Below the pieces are notes generated by a model that did no database searches, had not been told where the DNA came from, and saw only the letters and a list, made by a program, of their open reading frames with translations. A program made the position numbers and the translations under genes. From Phycisphaerales bacterium UBA1161 (GTDB taxonomy: Bacteria; Planctomycetota; Phycisphaerae; Tepidisphaerales; Tepidisphaeraceae), in assembly GCA_002311745.1 (NCBI GenBank), contig DBZL01000079.1, forward strand, positions 1-59,870: a stretch of DNA of 59,870 nucleotides, in the 5' to 3' direction. Within the stretch, counting starts at the first letter, position 1. Each line of letters starts with the position of its first letter. This document shows positions 7,914 to 16,681 of the stretch, one piece after another.

Positions 7914-9284
7914 TTAGCCGCCCAGGACGGTGTCGATCACCGAGCGTACGGCGGCGATGGATTTATCGGCAGCGGCGCGGTCGGGGGCTTCGGCGATGAT
8001 GCGCATGATCGGCTCGGTGTTGCTGGCTCGGGCGTGGACCCAGCCGTCAGGCCAGTCGATGCGGATGCCGTCCTGCGTGTCCAGGCGCTGCGATGCGAAA
8101 TGCGTTTTGAGCGCTTCGACGATGCGCCCGGCCTCTTCGCGGCGGCAGGGGAATTTGGTCTTGACAATTTCGTATCGCGGAATCTGGCCGACCAATTGGC
8201 CGATGCTCGAGCCGGTGGCGGCCATGAGCTGCAGCACGTAGGCCATGCCGACGAGGCTGTCGCGGCCGGGGACGATGCGCGGATCGATCACGCCGCCGTT
8301 GCCTTCGCCGCCGATGACGGCGCCGCTGGCCAGCATCGCCTGCACGACGTTGGCTTCGCCGACGGGCGTGCGGATGACGCGGCCACCGTGCGCGGCGGCC
8401 ACGTCGTCGAGCATCCGGCTGGAGGACAGATTGGCCACGGCCACGCCGCTACGGCGGCCCAGAATCCACTGGGCACACAGGACCAGCGAATATTCTTCGC
8501 CGATGTAGCGGCCCGTTTCGTCGGCGATGGCCAGGCGGTCGCCGTCCGGGTCCTGGGCGAAGCCGACGGCGGCGCGCTGGCGGCGGACTTCCTCGGCCAG
8601 ACCGACGAGGTTTTTCTCGGTCGGTTCCGGATCGTGGGCGAAGCGGCCGTCCGGCGTGCCGTTGAGATGCACCACCTGGCAGCCCAGTTTACTCAGCAGG
8701 GTCGCGGTGGCCACGCATCCGGCGCCGTTGACGCTGTCCAACACCACCTTGTAGCGCCGGGCGGAAATGCCCAGGACGTCCACGTGATCCAGCACGCGTT
8801 TGACGTGCAGGGCGTGGGTTCCGGTGTTGCGAACCGGCGGCACGAGGCCTTCGACGGCGACAAAATCGGCGCGATCGTCGTGGAAGAACTGGGCGATGGC
8901 CGCGGCCTCCTGGGCCGGCGGGGCGACGGCTTGGCGATTCAGGAATTTCAGGCCGTTCCACTGGATGGGATTGTGCGAAGCCGTGGCGATCACGGCCGCA
9001 TCCGCGCCCAGGTGCTGGACCATCATGGCCGCTCCGGGCGTGGTGACGATGTCGAGGTCGACGACTTCCAGTCCGCTGGCGACCAGAGCGGCGACGGCCG
9101 CGTCGCGCACCCACGTGCCGCTGAGCCGGCTGTCGCGGCCGAACACTACCTTCAATCGCCGGTCGGGGGTCTCGTGCTTCAAAAACGCGGCGAATGCCGC
9201 GGTCATGCGGCCGACCACCGTCGGCGTCAGCGTTCCGCCCACGGTGCCGCGCAGGCCCGAAATCCCCACCATCAACGCATCCAC
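7914..9284 (-). CDS. glmM: phosphoglucosamine mutase / phosphomannomutase family enzyme
   Basis: The 456-residue protein of the alpha-D-phosphohexomutase superfamily has all four hallmarks: the phosphoserine loop TASHNP with S103, the metal-binding DPDGDR at 245-250, the sugar-binding GEGNGG at about 326-331, and the phosphate-binding RASNTEP in the C-terminal domain. It interconverts hexose 6- and 1-phosphates. As GlmM it would make glucosamine-1-phosphate for peptidoglycan and LPS; as a phosphomannomutase it would supply mannose-1-phosphate for the GDP-sugar operon near 18-25 kb. The N-terminal VGISGLRG type is shared by both, so substrate is not settled. The start is a GTG with no ribosome site, 8 bases after a CATAAT box (9293-9298), which suggests a leaderless message. 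Confidence 0.88.
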   Translation of the reverse strand: MDALMVGISGLRGTVGGTLTPTVVGRMTAAFAAFLKHETPDRRLKVVFGRDSRLSGTWVRDAAVAALVASGLEVVDLDIVTTPGAAMMVQHLGADAAVIATASHNPIQWNGLKFLNRQAVAPPAQEAAAIAQFFHDDRADFVAVEGLVPPVRNTGTHALHVKRVLDHVDVLGISARRYKVVLDSVNGAGCVATATLLSKLGCQVVHLNGTPDGRFAHDPEPTEKNLVGLAEEVRRQRAAVGFAQDPDGDRLAIADETGRYIGEEYSLVLCAQWILGRRSGVAVANLSSSRMLDDVAAAHGGRVIRTPVGEANVVQAMLASGAVIGGEGNGGVIDPRIVPGRDSLVGMAYVLQLMAATGSSIGQLVGQIPRYEIVKTKFPCRREEAGRIVEALKTHFASQRLDTQDGIRIDWPDGWVHARASNTEPIMRIIAEAPDRAAADKSIAAVRSVIDTVLGG

Positions 9285-9339
9285 GGCCGCGCATTATGGA
9301 TTTGCCGCTGGCGCTGGCAAGGGATATCCTTTGGAGGAA

Positions 9340-9374
9340 ATGACGAATGACGAATGACGAATGACGAATGACGG
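9340..9374. repeat. heptameric short tandem repeat (ATGACGA)
   Basis: Five consecutive 7-base units occur: four ATGACGA and one ATGACGG. The following bases TTCATCGTTCATCATTC (9381-9397) are partly an inverted version, so the RNA could fold. The element lies in the 5' region of cysE, 36 bases before its start codon. Confidence 0.85.
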
Positions 9375-9409
9375 ATTAAATTCATCGTTCATCATTCAGG
9401 ATTTTTTCT

Positions 9410-10369
9410 ATGGACCGCAACCATCTCAATCAGAGTCTGCCCAAGGTGGTGGAATCGCTGGTGGCCAGCATCCTGGCTGAGCCGAAGATGCAGCACTTGA
9501 ACCGCGTCTTTCTGCCCAGCCGGGATGCCATCATCCAGGCGATCGAGTTGATGCGGCAGATCGTTTATCCCGGCTATTTCGGGCAGCAGGGATTGACGAC
9601 GCAAAACATCACCTATCGCATGGGCGAGTTGGTCATCGAATTGACGGACCTGCTGTACGAGCAGGCGCGGTGCTGCCTGCGCTACAAGAGCCAGATTGCC
9701 GGCTCCGACGGGGACAGCGCCAAATGCGAGCAGTGCGACCGGGAGGCGGCGCGGGTCGTGGCGGAATTTTTCAAGCGCCTGCCGACGGTGCGCGAAATGC
9801 TCGCCGCCGACGTGCAGGCCACTTTCGACGGCGACCCCGCCGCCCAGAGCACGGACGAGACGATCTTCTGCTATCCCGGCATCCTGGCGATCACGGTGCA
9901 GCGGCTGGCTCACGAATTCCACAAACTTCAGGTGCCGCTGCTGCCGCGGATCATGACCGAGTACGCCCACAGCCTGACCGGCATCGACATTCATCCCGGG
10001 GCGAAGCTGGGACGCAGTTTCTTCATCGATCACGGCACGGGCGTGGTGATCGGCGAGACCACGGAGATCGGCGAGCACGTCAAGATTTACCAGGGCGTGA
10101 CGCTGGGGGCGCTGGCCCCGGCGTTCGGGCAACTGCTGCGCGGGCAAAAGCGCCATCCGACCATCGAGGACAACGTGACGATTTACTCCAACGCCACGAT
10201 CCTGGGCGGCGAGACGGTCATCGGCCAAGGGACCACCATCGGCGGCAACGTGTTCATCACCTCCAGCGTTCCGCAGCATCACCAGGTCAGTTCCGAAGCG
10301 CCGCACCTGAAATACCGCGACCGCAGCGCCCGCAAAGGCCGCGGCCTGGCGCCCGATTTCCAGATCTGA
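9410..10369 (+). CDS. cysE: serine O-acetyltransferase
   Basis: The 319-residue enzyme makes O-acetyl-L-serine from serine and acetyl-CoA, the first step of cysteine synthesis. The N-terminal alpha-helical domain is followed by a left-handed beta-helix of hexapeptide repeats (about residues 190-285), with [29 protein letters not shown] and YQGVTLGA as family signatures. It is about 45 residues longer than the enteric protein. Part of the extra length is a segment with two cysteine pairs, C88-C89 and C106-x2-C109, in the helical domain, which could bind metal. The upstream region carries the ATGACGA repeat; no clear ribosome site is seen. Confidence 0.93.
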   Translation: MDRNHLNQSLPKVVESLVASILAEPKMQHLNRVFLPSRDAIIQAIELMRQIVYPGYFGQQGLTTQNITYRMGELVIELTDLLYEQARCCLRYKSQIAGSDGDSAKCEQCDREAARVVAEFFKRLPTVREMLAADVQATFDGDPAAQSTDETIFCYPGILAITVQRLAHEFHKLQVPLLPRIMTEYAHSLTGIDIHPGAKLGRSFFIDHGTGVVIGETTEIGEHVKIYQGVTLGALAPAFGQLLRGQKRHPTIEDNVTIYSNATILGGETVIGQGTTIGGNVFITSSVPQHHQVSSEAPHLKYRDRSARKGRGLAPDFQI

Positions 10370-10424
10370 TCACGCTCGTGCCGCGAAGCGCATTGGGGAA
10401 CTCCGCGTTTGGCAGATCAATGAT

Positions 10425-11429
10425 ATGACGCGGCAATTTCCTGACGCCCCGCAAAAGGTCCAGCCGCTTGATTACGCAGGCGCCCGGCTGAAGCGTCGGT
10501 CTCCGCTAGTCACGACGACTGGCATATTGAGCATTTGCGTGGGCTGTTTCAGCTTGCTGGTCAACGGGCTGCTTTTGCTTGTGGCAGTTGTAAGCATGTC
10601 GGAATTAACCAAGAAGTTTGCAGCGGAAAAACAACAGGCGGTTACGAATGCCGCCCAGGCCGCCGCGGCCACGCGCACCGCCGCGACACGGCCCGCACCC
10701 CGCGCCTTGACGGAAAACGAAATCGCGGACGTGATTCGTTATATCCAAGAGCGATCCCATGTTGGAAGGCTTCAATCCGGCCCGCTTAGCTCGGCTCAAA
10801 TAAAGGCGTTGACTCGCATGCTCGCAGCGCCCGGCCAATTGATCATCGATCCACAGATCCCCCTGGGCTCTGAAGACGAGAACGGAATCGGTTACCAGTT
10901 GGTACAACAGGTATTCTTCTTTCCAGACGGTGCCCTTTACCTCGATATTACACACGGCAGCCGCGCATTGGGCCGTACCCGCGTGCAGTCGCAGATTGAT
11001 TTGGGGGGCACTGAACTGGAGACGGACCTAACCACGCCGGCCGACAGCTATCGAATGGCGGCAAAGGCCTTTGGTGGCCCGCAATGGACAGGCTGGTATC
11101 AGGATCGATTTGATTCAGCGATGTTTGCGTCGATCATTGTCGCGATCAACCTGGCGCTGGCCCTGTTGCTCCTTGTGGCCGCGGTGCTGCTGTTACGTTC
11201 GAAGCCCAGAGGCGTTCAATTTCATCAGCTGTACGCGTGGCTGCAGCTTCCAGCCAGCATAGGGTGGGGGATCGCGCTCATTCGGATAGTTCACGGATTA
11301 TCGAAAGGGATGCTGCCTATTTCGTACGGGGCAATGCCGGCCCTGGGGAGCTGTGCCTATCCACTTCTGCTGATCGCTGTCCTGCGTCATAAGTCGTTCC
11401 AGGAGCATCAAAGGAATGAAATGCGTTGA
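10425..11429 (+). CDS. unknown membrane protein
   Basis: The 334-residue protein has one hydrophobic segment at about residues 29-58 (TGILSICVGCFSLLVNGLLL), a hydrophilic middle of about 170 residues, and three hydrophobic segments in the last 110 residues (FASIIVAINLALALLLLVAA is the first). The middle contains an Ala/Thr/Arg-rich linker (residues 75-95) and a compact folded-looking part. No catalytic motif is recognised. Codon use is less GC-rich than in the surrounding genes. It starts 55 bases after cysE on the same strand and could be co-transcribed. The frame length and hydrophobic pattern support a real gene; function is unknown. Confidence 0.65.
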   Translation: MTRQFPDAPQKVQPLDYAGARLKRRSPLVTTTGILSICVGCFSLLVNGLLLLVAVVSMSELTKKFAAEKQQAVTNAAQAAAATRTAATRPAPRALTENEIADVIRYIQERSHVGRLQSGPLSSAQIKALTRMLAAPGQLIIDPQIPLGSEDENGIGYQLVQQVFFFPDGALYLDITHGSRALGRTRVQSQIDLGGTELETDLTTPADSYRMAAKAFGGPQWTGWYQDRFDSAMFASIIVAINLALALLLLVAAVLLLRSKPRGVQFHQLYAWLQLPASIGWGIALIRIVHGLSKGMLPISYGAMPALGSCAYPLLLIAVLRHKSFQEHQRNEMR

Positions 11430-11660
11430 TCGAACTGAAATTTGATCCCGTTGCCGCCGCCCCGAGGCCCGGTCCGAGAATGTTCGCCTTGGTGCCGCAA
11501 CCAAGAGACCTGTTGGCCGGCAGCAACGCGCGGTGTTGCCTTTAGACATCAAACGATCTGCGCGGCGATTTGCCAAGGGTGCACGAAGCGTGTCTGAGGG
11601 CGAAATCGGGCTGTTAGCCGGAGTTGCGAATCCTGGCATTGGATTTGATCCTCCCCCGGC

Positions 11661-11987
11661 ATGCGGTTGGTTCCAGTCATCTTCCTGGCCGTGGCGCTGG
11701 CGGGTTGTGCTTCCCAGCAGCCGGGTGTTTCGCCGAATCAACCTGTGACGGCGGCGTACACCAACGGCGGCGCAGGGGCCTTGGCCTTTGACCCGCCTGT
11801 GCTGGCGGGTGTGCCTCGGCTGGATCTGTCCCGGGATGACCGTGGGCCAGCCGCTTACGCGGGTTATCAGGATTCCACCACCACCTTCTACTACCTCCGC
11901 TTGGACGATCGCCAAACCGATCGCCACGGCCGGTCCCGCTATGACCGCGAAGCCATCAGCGAGACCTACGGGGTCAGTTACCGATAA
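11661..11987 (+). CDS. small lipoprotein of unknown function
   Basis: The 108-residue product begins with a short lipoprotein signal (MRLVPVIFLAVALAGC) with the lipidated cysteine at residue 15. The mature part is polar and rich in Tyr, Asp and Arg, with no known domain. It should sit anchored in the cell envelope. It ends just before a weak AAAAAC/GTTTTT inverted repeat (11989-12003) that could help termination. The 230 bases before it contain no convincing gene. Confidence 0.6.
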   Translation: MRLVPVIFLAVALAGCASQQPGVSPNQPVTAAYTNGGAGALAFDPPVLAGVPRLDLSRDDRGPAAYAGYQDSTTTFYYLRLDDRQTDRHGRSRYDREAISETYGVSYR

Positions 11988-12056
11988 AAACGCGGTTTTT
12001 CGCCTACCGCCGGCTTTGGCCCCTCCATTTACCCCTGTGGATGAAGCCATTTGTTC

Positions 12057-12085
12057 TTGATATATTTATTCGACTAGGCGATATT
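12057..12085 (+). promoter_or_regulatory. probable promoter of the HU-family gene
   Basis: TTGATA (12057-12062) and GATATT (12080-12085) are separated by 17 bases inside the only strongly AT-rich stretch in this area. The expected start is near 12092, giving a leader of about 40 bases with GAGGGA just before the ATG. Confidence 0.45.
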
Positions 12086-12133
12086 GGGTTAAGTCTGTTT
12101 CCCGTCGCATGTTAAAACCCGTTCGAGGGAACT

Positions 12134-12493
12134 ATGGCCACCATCACGAAAAAGGAGTTGATTGATCGAATCGCCGACAATGCCTCGCAGCGGCGGGTGC
12201 AAGTCAAGCGCGTCATTCAGCAATTCCTGGATGAGATCGTGAACGAGTTGGGCAAGGGGAATCGGCTTGAATTCCGGGACTTTGGGGTCTTCGAAACGAA
12301 ACTGCGAAAAGCGCGCAAAGCCCAGAATCCCAAGACCCTGGAACCCGTGGAGGTGCCTGAAAAGCGCACCGTGAAGTTCAAGGTCGGCCGATTGATGAAA
12401 CAAAAACTGGCTGGGCTCATCGGCGGCGCCATCGAGGACGAGGCCGGTGAGGTCACCGACATGAAAGAGTCGGACGAAGAGGCCGACGAATAG
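12134..12493 (+). CDS. HU/IHF-family DNA-binding protein with acidic tail
   Basis: The 119-residue histone-like protein has the usual alpha-helical base (TKKELIDRIADNA), the FRDFGVFETK turn and the beta-arm segment with NPKT, then KRTVKFKVGRLMK. It should bind and bend DNA as a dimer and help organise the nucleoid. After the normal 95-residue domain it has an extra tail rich in Asp and Glu (EDEAGEV, then MKESDEEADE). Such a tail may modulate DNA affinity. The ATG has GAGGGA 5 bases upstream, and the gene is followed by a hairpin terminator. Confidence 0.92.
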   Translation: MATITKKELIDRIADNASQRRVQVKRVIQQFLDEIVNELGKGNRLEFRDFGVFETKLRKARKAQNPKTLEPVEVPEKRTVKFKVGRLMKQKLAGLIGGAIEDEAGEVTDMKESDEEADE

Positions 12494-12515
12494 CCGGCGC
12501 CCCCTCGATAGGTCC

Positions 12516-12541
12516 AAGCCCCGCATATACATGCGGGGTTT
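12516..12541 (+). terminator. terminator hairpin after the HU gene
   Basis: An 11-base stem, AAGCCCCGCAT paired with ATGCGGGGTTT through one G-T wobble, closes an ATAC loop and is followed by T and C bases. It has the same core (GCCCCGCAT) as the elements at 18595 and 45428. Confidence 0.75.
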
Positions 12542-12596
12542 CGCTTGAGCGCCGCGAGGCGTTCGAATCCCCAACCCCGGCTTTCCCGGCGCGTCC

Positions 12597-13781
12597 ATGC
12601 CGTCTCCGCTGGATCCACTTCTTCAGCGTCAGCTATCGGACCGAGCCGAGGCCCAGCAGCTTCGCCGCCGGCGCATCGTGCGGCCGCTGGATGCGGTGCA
12701 CGTTGAAGTCGACGGCCGCCGGCTGATCAATTTCTGCTCGAACAATTATCTGGGTCTGACGCATCATCCGCGGGTGATCGAGGCGATGCGGTCGGCGGCG
12801 CTTCAGTACGGCAGCGGCGCCGGCGCGGCGGGGCTCATCAGCGGATACAGCGCCGCGCACGCATCGGTCGAGTCGGCCATCGCGCGCTGGAAAGGGACCG
12901 AGGCGGCCGTGCTTCTGCCCAGCGGGTATCAGGCCAATGCCGCGGCCATCCAGACGCTGGCGGCGGTGGGCGCGGCCGGCGGCGGCGGCGCGCGGTTCAT
13001 CGTCGATAAACTGGCGCACGCGTCCCTGCTGGATGCCGTTGCGGCCACGGGGGCCCCTTGGCGATGCATCCCCCATAACGGGATCTCGAAGCTGACGCGA
13101 TTGCTGCAAGAGGCCGAGGCGGGCCAATTGCAGGTGTTGGTGACCGAGTCGATTTTCAGCATGGACGGCGACGCGGTGGACCTGGCGGCGATCGCGCCGA
13201 TCAAGCAGAAATACGGGCTGATTGTGCTGCTGGATGAAGCGCACGCCAGTGGCGTGTACGGGCCGGGCGGGGCGGGGTACGCGGCGGAAATGGGGCTGGC
13301 CCACGCCGTGGATGTTTCGGTGGTGACGCTGTCCAAGGCGGCCGGTTGCGTCGGCGGGGCGGTCTGCGGCAGCAGGGATTTTTGCGATGCCGTGGTGAAC
13401 TTCGGGCGGGCGTACCTCTACTCGACGAGCCCGGCGCCGCCGGTGGCGGCGGCCATCGAGGCGGCCATTGGCGTGATGCGCGATGAGCCGCAGCTCCAAG
13501 AGCGCGTGCGCGATCTGGCGCGGCGTTTGCGCCGGCGGCTGAGTCAAGGCGGCATCGCCCTGCCGCCGGGCGATGGGCCGATTATTCCGATCGTGGTGGG
13601 GGATGAATCGGCGGCGCTGCGACGCGCCGAGGCGCTCATGGGCGCCGGGCTGCTGGTGCAGGCGGTGCGGCCGCCGACGGTGCCCCGCGGCACCAGCCGA
13701 TTGCGCGTCACCCTTTGTTGCGGGCACAGCGACGCTGAAGTCGATCAATTGACCGAAGCGCTGCTGAGCGGCTCAGCTTAG
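12597..13781 (+). CDS. bioF: 8-amino-7-oxononanoate synthase family enzyme
   Basis: The 394-residue alpha-oxoamine synthase uses PLP. Signatures are FCSNNYLGLTHHP, GSGAGAAGLISGYS, ESIFSMDGD, LLDEAHASGVYGPGG and TLSKAAGCVGG, with the PLP lysine at K247. The most likely reaction condenses pimeloyl-ACP or -CoA with alanine in biotin synthesis. 2-amino-3-ketobutyrate CoA ligase (kbl) is the main alternative, because no other bio gene is nearby. The ATG at 12597 lacks a ribosome site and lies 55 bases after the terminator. Its end overlaps the convergent small gene by 9 bases. Confidence 0.85.
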   Translation: MPSPLDPLLQRQLSDRAEAQQLRRRRIVRPLDAVHVEVDGRRLINFCSNNYLGLTHHPRVIEAMRSAALQYGSGAGAAGLISGYSAAHASVESAIARWKGTEAAVLLPSGYQANAAAIQTLAAVGAAGGGGARFIVDKLAHASLLDAVAATGAPWRCIPHNGISKLTRLLQEAEAGQLQVLVTESIFSMDGDAVDLAAIAPIKQKYGLIVLLDEAHASGVYGPGGAGYAAEMGLAHAVDVSVVTLSKAAGCVGGAVCGSRDFCDAVVNFGRAYLYSTSPAPPVAAAIEAAIGVMRDEPQLQERVRDLARRLRRRLSQGGIALPPGDGPIIPIVVGDESAALRRAEALMGAGLLVQAVRPPTVPRGTSRLRVTLCCGHSDAEVDQLTEALLSGSA

Positions 13782-14051
13782 CTGGCGTTGACCGGCCATG
13801 GGCGAAGGTCCCTCGGCATCTGGAGGATCAATGGCCGGCGCTGCATTCACGCGGCGAAGCGTGCGGCTGACCAAATCCGCCGGCGGCTCCTCCACGGGCA
13901 GGTAGTGCAACAGGGACAGGATTTTTTCAACGGAACGCACGCGATGCGGCGACACGTTTGGCTGCACAAAACCCCCCGCGTTATCCGGTAAGCTCCGGTC
14001 CAGAACCAAATCCACTGCGCGACGATCGGCATCGCCCAGTTTCTTGGTCAT
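13773..14051 (-). CDS. small protein downstream of an ECF sigma factor, possible sigma regulator
   Basis: The 92-residue soluble protein starts at an ATG preceded by GGAG. It has no membrane segment. The middle contains VEKILSLLHYLPVEEPPADLVSRTL, a helical segment with a proline-rich break. It lies 170 bases downstream of the sigma-factor gene on the same strand, a position often held by anti-sigma or accessory genes. Its sequence does not match a known anti-sigma zinc motif, so regulation of the sigma factor is inference from position only. Its stop overlaps the end of bioF on the other strand. Confidence 0.6.
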   Translation of the reverse strand: MTKKLGDADRRAVDLVLDRSLPDNAGGFVQPNVSPHRVRSVEKILSLLHYLPVEEPPADLVSRTLRRVNAAPAIDPPDAEGPSPMAGQRQLS

Positions 14052-14220
14052 ACGTACTCCGCATGATCGAAAGGTGGACGACCCTATTGTCGCCCGACCA
14101 GGCACGGCTTAACAAGACAAAACATCCGAATGGATCGTCTGCTTGGACTTGCCGGCTTGGGGCAACGGCGCCGTGGAAATGAATACGGGCCATTGCCACC
14201 AGTGTTTACGATTCCCGCTG

Positions 14221-14937
14221 TCAATGGTTCGCTGCCCGCCAGCGGTCGGCAAAAACGCCCACGGCCGCGTGCAGCCGGGATTTTACCGTTCCCAGCGGAA
14301 TCCCCAGAATATGGCTGATTTGCTTGTAGGGGAACTGGTGAAAATAGGAGAGCAATAAAATTTCGCGCAAATTTGCCGGCATAGCCCCAACGATCTGCTG
14401 GACCTGCGTTTGCAATTCCTGGCGCTGCATGGATTCATCGGGCAGGGCCTGGGCGCTTTGCATGAGGTCGATGAACTCGCCGCTGTCATCGTCGCCGCGG
14501 CTGATGGCCGCCTGCAGGGGGCTGGCTGGCCGCCGGGCCGAGGAGCGGATCAGATCGCGGGCCTTGTTGGCCGCAATGGTGAACAGCCACGGCCGGAACC
14601 GACGCCGCGGATCAAACTGATGCGCGCTTTGATGAACCTGCAAAAAAGTCTCCTGGAACATGTCCTCCGCCGCCGAGCGATCGCCCAGGAACCGCACCAG
14701 AAAATGAAACAGCTCGCGCTGATAACGCTCCACGAGCTTGGCGAAGCTAAAGCGGTCGCCGCGGCGATAGGCGGCCAGGAGCTGCTCGTCACTGTCGGCC
14801 GGGGCGGGGACGGCATGCAGACGACGGGGTCTGAAGTGTGCGCCTTTGCCGGCGCCGCGGGATGCATCATGAGCTGTGCCGGATGTGCCCGGGAGCCACC
14901 GGCGCCGACCGTCGCGATCATGTGCCGTCAGGCTCAT
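14221..14937 (-). CDS. ECF-type RNA polymerase sigma factor
   Basis: The protein has 238 residues from the ATG at 14937. Region 2 is clear: DEQLLAAYRRGDRFSFAKLVERY, then AEDMFQETFLQVH and FRPWLFTIAANKARD. Region 4 is at the C-terminus (LPDESMQRQEL, LREILLLSYFHQFPYKQISHILGIPLGTVKSRLHAA, with the DNA-recognition helix). It has no region 1 or 3, so it belongs to the extracytoplasmic-function group. The 50 residues before region 2 are basic and probably disordered. The gene is divergent from rlmN. No target promoter motif could be assigned. Confidence 0.9.
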   Translation of the reverse strand: MSLTAHDRDGRRRWLPGTSGTAHDASRGAGKGAHFRPRRLHAVPAPADSDEQLLAAYRRGDRFSFAKLVERYQRELFHFLVRFLGDRSAAEDMFQETFLQVHQSAHQFDPRRRFRPWLFTIAANKARDLIRSSARRPASPLQAAISRGDDDSGEFIDLMQSAQALPDESMQRQELQTQVQQIVGAMPANLREILLLSYFHQFPYKQISHILGIPLGTVKSRLHAAVGVFADRWRAANH

Positions 14938-15022
14938 GACAGCCTTCTTCAGAGGAGACGCGGTTCGGTGGTTGGGTAACTTCACCCACACTTCGTTGCC
15001 GGTCCTTCTCTATAAACATAAT

Positions 15023-16093
15023 ATGCCGGTTGTGATGCCGGTTGCGGATAAACCGAGTTTTTTCGCGCTTTCCCCCGCAGAACTGGATGCGCTGGTCCGG
15101 CAATGGAGTTGGCCGGCCTTTCGCGGCAGGCAGGTTCGCCAATGGGTGTATGACAAGCTGGTCTGCGAAGTGCAGCGGATGTCCAACCTCGCGCAGTCGG
15201 ATCGCCGGAAATTGAGCGACGCCATCGACTTGAGCGTCGGGGAGGTGCTGCGGCATCAGAGCAGCGCCGACGGGACGCAGAAGCTGCTGGTCGGCTGGGA
15301 GGGCGGCGCCGCGGCCGAGTGCGTCATGATCCCCGACGGCCCGCGCCGCACGGCGTGCATCAGCGCCCAGGTGGGCTGCCCGGTGGGATGCAAATTTTGC
15401 GCAAGCGGCTTGGATGGGCTGAAGCAGAACCTGGGGGCCGGGCGCATCGTTCAGCAGGTCTTTGTGCTCAATCGGCTGCTGGCGGCCGCCGGCCAGCGCA
15501 TTTCGCACGTCGTTTTCATGGGCATGGGGGAGCCGCTGGCCAATTATGCCAACGTCATCGGTGCTCTTCGCATCCTGCACGATAAGCAATGCTTCAACAT
15601 CGGCGCCCGCAAGATCACCATTTCCACCGTCGGCGTGCCGCCGAAAATGCGGCAATTGGCCGAGGAAGGGTTGCCGGTCAATCTGGCGATTTCATTGCAC
15701 GCGCCGGAGGAAACCTTACGCCGGCGGCTGATCCCCTGGGCCGAGCATTTTGCCCTGAAGGAGATTCTGGATGCGGCCCGGTACTACTTCGAGCGCACGG
15801 GGCGGGAAATCACGCTGGAGTACATCCTTCTGTCCGGCGTCAACGACCGACCGCAGCAGGCGCGGCAATTGGCGGCCGTGTGCAAGACGCTGCGGGCCAA
15901 CGTCAATCTGATCCGCTACAACGAGGTGGAGGGTTTGCCGTTTGTTCGTCCGGGCAGCGAGGCGGTCATGAAATTTCAGACGATTCTGCGAGACCGCGGA
16001 GTCAACGCCCACGTCCGCAAGAGCCGCGGCCGCGACATCGACGCCGCCTGCGGCCAATTGCGGCGAAAAGCCCAATTCGCATCCGCCCCGTAA
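15023..16093 (+). CDS. rlmN: 23S rRNA (adenine-C2)-methyltransferase RlmN
   Basis: The 356-residue radical SAM enzyme methylates A2503 of 23S rRNA and A37 of some tRNAs. The [4Fe-4S] motif is C119-x3-C123-x2-C126 (QVGCPVGCKFCASG). Other family features are FRGRQVRQWVYDK near the N-terminus, HVVFMGMGEPLANY, and the C-terminal NVNLIRYNEVEGLPF. The C-terminal end has GVNAHVRKSRGRDIDAACGQL, containing the second catalytic cysteine. The ATG at 15023 is preferred over upstream codons because the family starts here. A TATAAA box at 15011-15016 is 6 bases before it, another candidate leaderless start. Confidence 0.93.
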   Translation: MPVVMPVADKPSFFALSPAELDALVRQWSWPAFRGRQVRQWVYDKLVCEVQRMSNLAQSDRRKLSDAIDLSVGEVLRHQSSADGTQKLLVGWEGGAAAECVMIPDGPRRTACISAQVGCPVGCKFCASGLDGLKQNLGAGRIVQQVFVLNRLLAAAGQRISHVVFMGMGEPLANYANVIGALRILHDKQCFNIGARKITISTVGVPPKMRQLAEEGLPVNLAISLHAPEETLRRRLIPWAEHFALKEILDAARYYFERTGREITLEYILLSGVNDRPQQARQLAAVCKTLRANVNLIRYNEVEGLPFVRPGSEAVMKFQTILRDRGVNAHVRKSRGRDIDAACGQLRRKAQFASAP

Positions 16094-16166
16094 AGCGGTC
16101 CTGGCCAAATTCAGTCGAGGCTGCATACAGTCGATATTCAGGATGATCCTCTGACCTGGGACGACC

Positions 16167-16664
16167 ATGCGCGGCAGAATCCGGTGGGCCCTTTGCATTT
16201 CTCTGCTTCTGTGCGGCGGATGCGCCACCCTCATGCGCGGGACGCACCAGTCCCTGAAGATCACCACCGACCCCGGCGGGGCCACGGTCCAGGTGGATGG
16301 CCGCAGTTATACGACGCCGACGGAGGTCGATCTGCCTCGCCGGCAGGCGCATCAGGTCGTCATCAGCAAGCCGGGTTACCGCACCGTCGAGTTCAAGCTG
16401 GACCCGCAGTGGGATGGCATGAGCCTGGTGGGGAACATGATGCTGCCCGGCGGGAGCATCGGGTTCGTCACCGACACCGCCAACGGCGCCGACAAGGCGT
16501 TTTTCGATCTGGCGCGGGTCGAGCTGGTGCCGGCGACGCGGCCGTCCGAGCCGCCCCTGGAGCTGAAGGATTACAAGGGGCAACTGTTGACCGATGGCCA
16601 GTACGCCCAGGCCGTCGAGGCCGACCTCAACGACCGCGCGCAATTTTTCCGCGGCGAGCCTTGA
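16167..16664 (+). CDS. PEGA-domain lipoprotein
   Basis: The 165-residue product has a signal peptide with lipobox LLCGGC (Cys at about residue 19), then a PEGA-type beta-domain (ITTDPGGATVQVDGRSYTTPTEVDLPR, then HQVVISKPGYR). PEGA domains occur in surface and envelope proteins, with no enzymatic role. A glycine-rich hydrophobic stretch (GNMMLPGGSIGFVTD) follows, typical of the small PEGA lipoproteins that end near there. It is followed 17 bases later by the pilin-like gene. Confidence 0.78.
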   Translation: MRGRIRWALCISLLLCGGCATLMRGTHQSLKITTDPGGATVQVDGRSYTTPTEVDLPRRQAHQVVISKPGYRTVEFKLDPQWDGMSLVGNMMLPGGSIGFVTDTANGADKAFFDLARVELVPATRPSEPPLELKDYKGQLLTDGQYAQAVEADLNDRAQFFRGEP

Positions 16665-16681
16665 GTTAGACTCTTGGCCGC

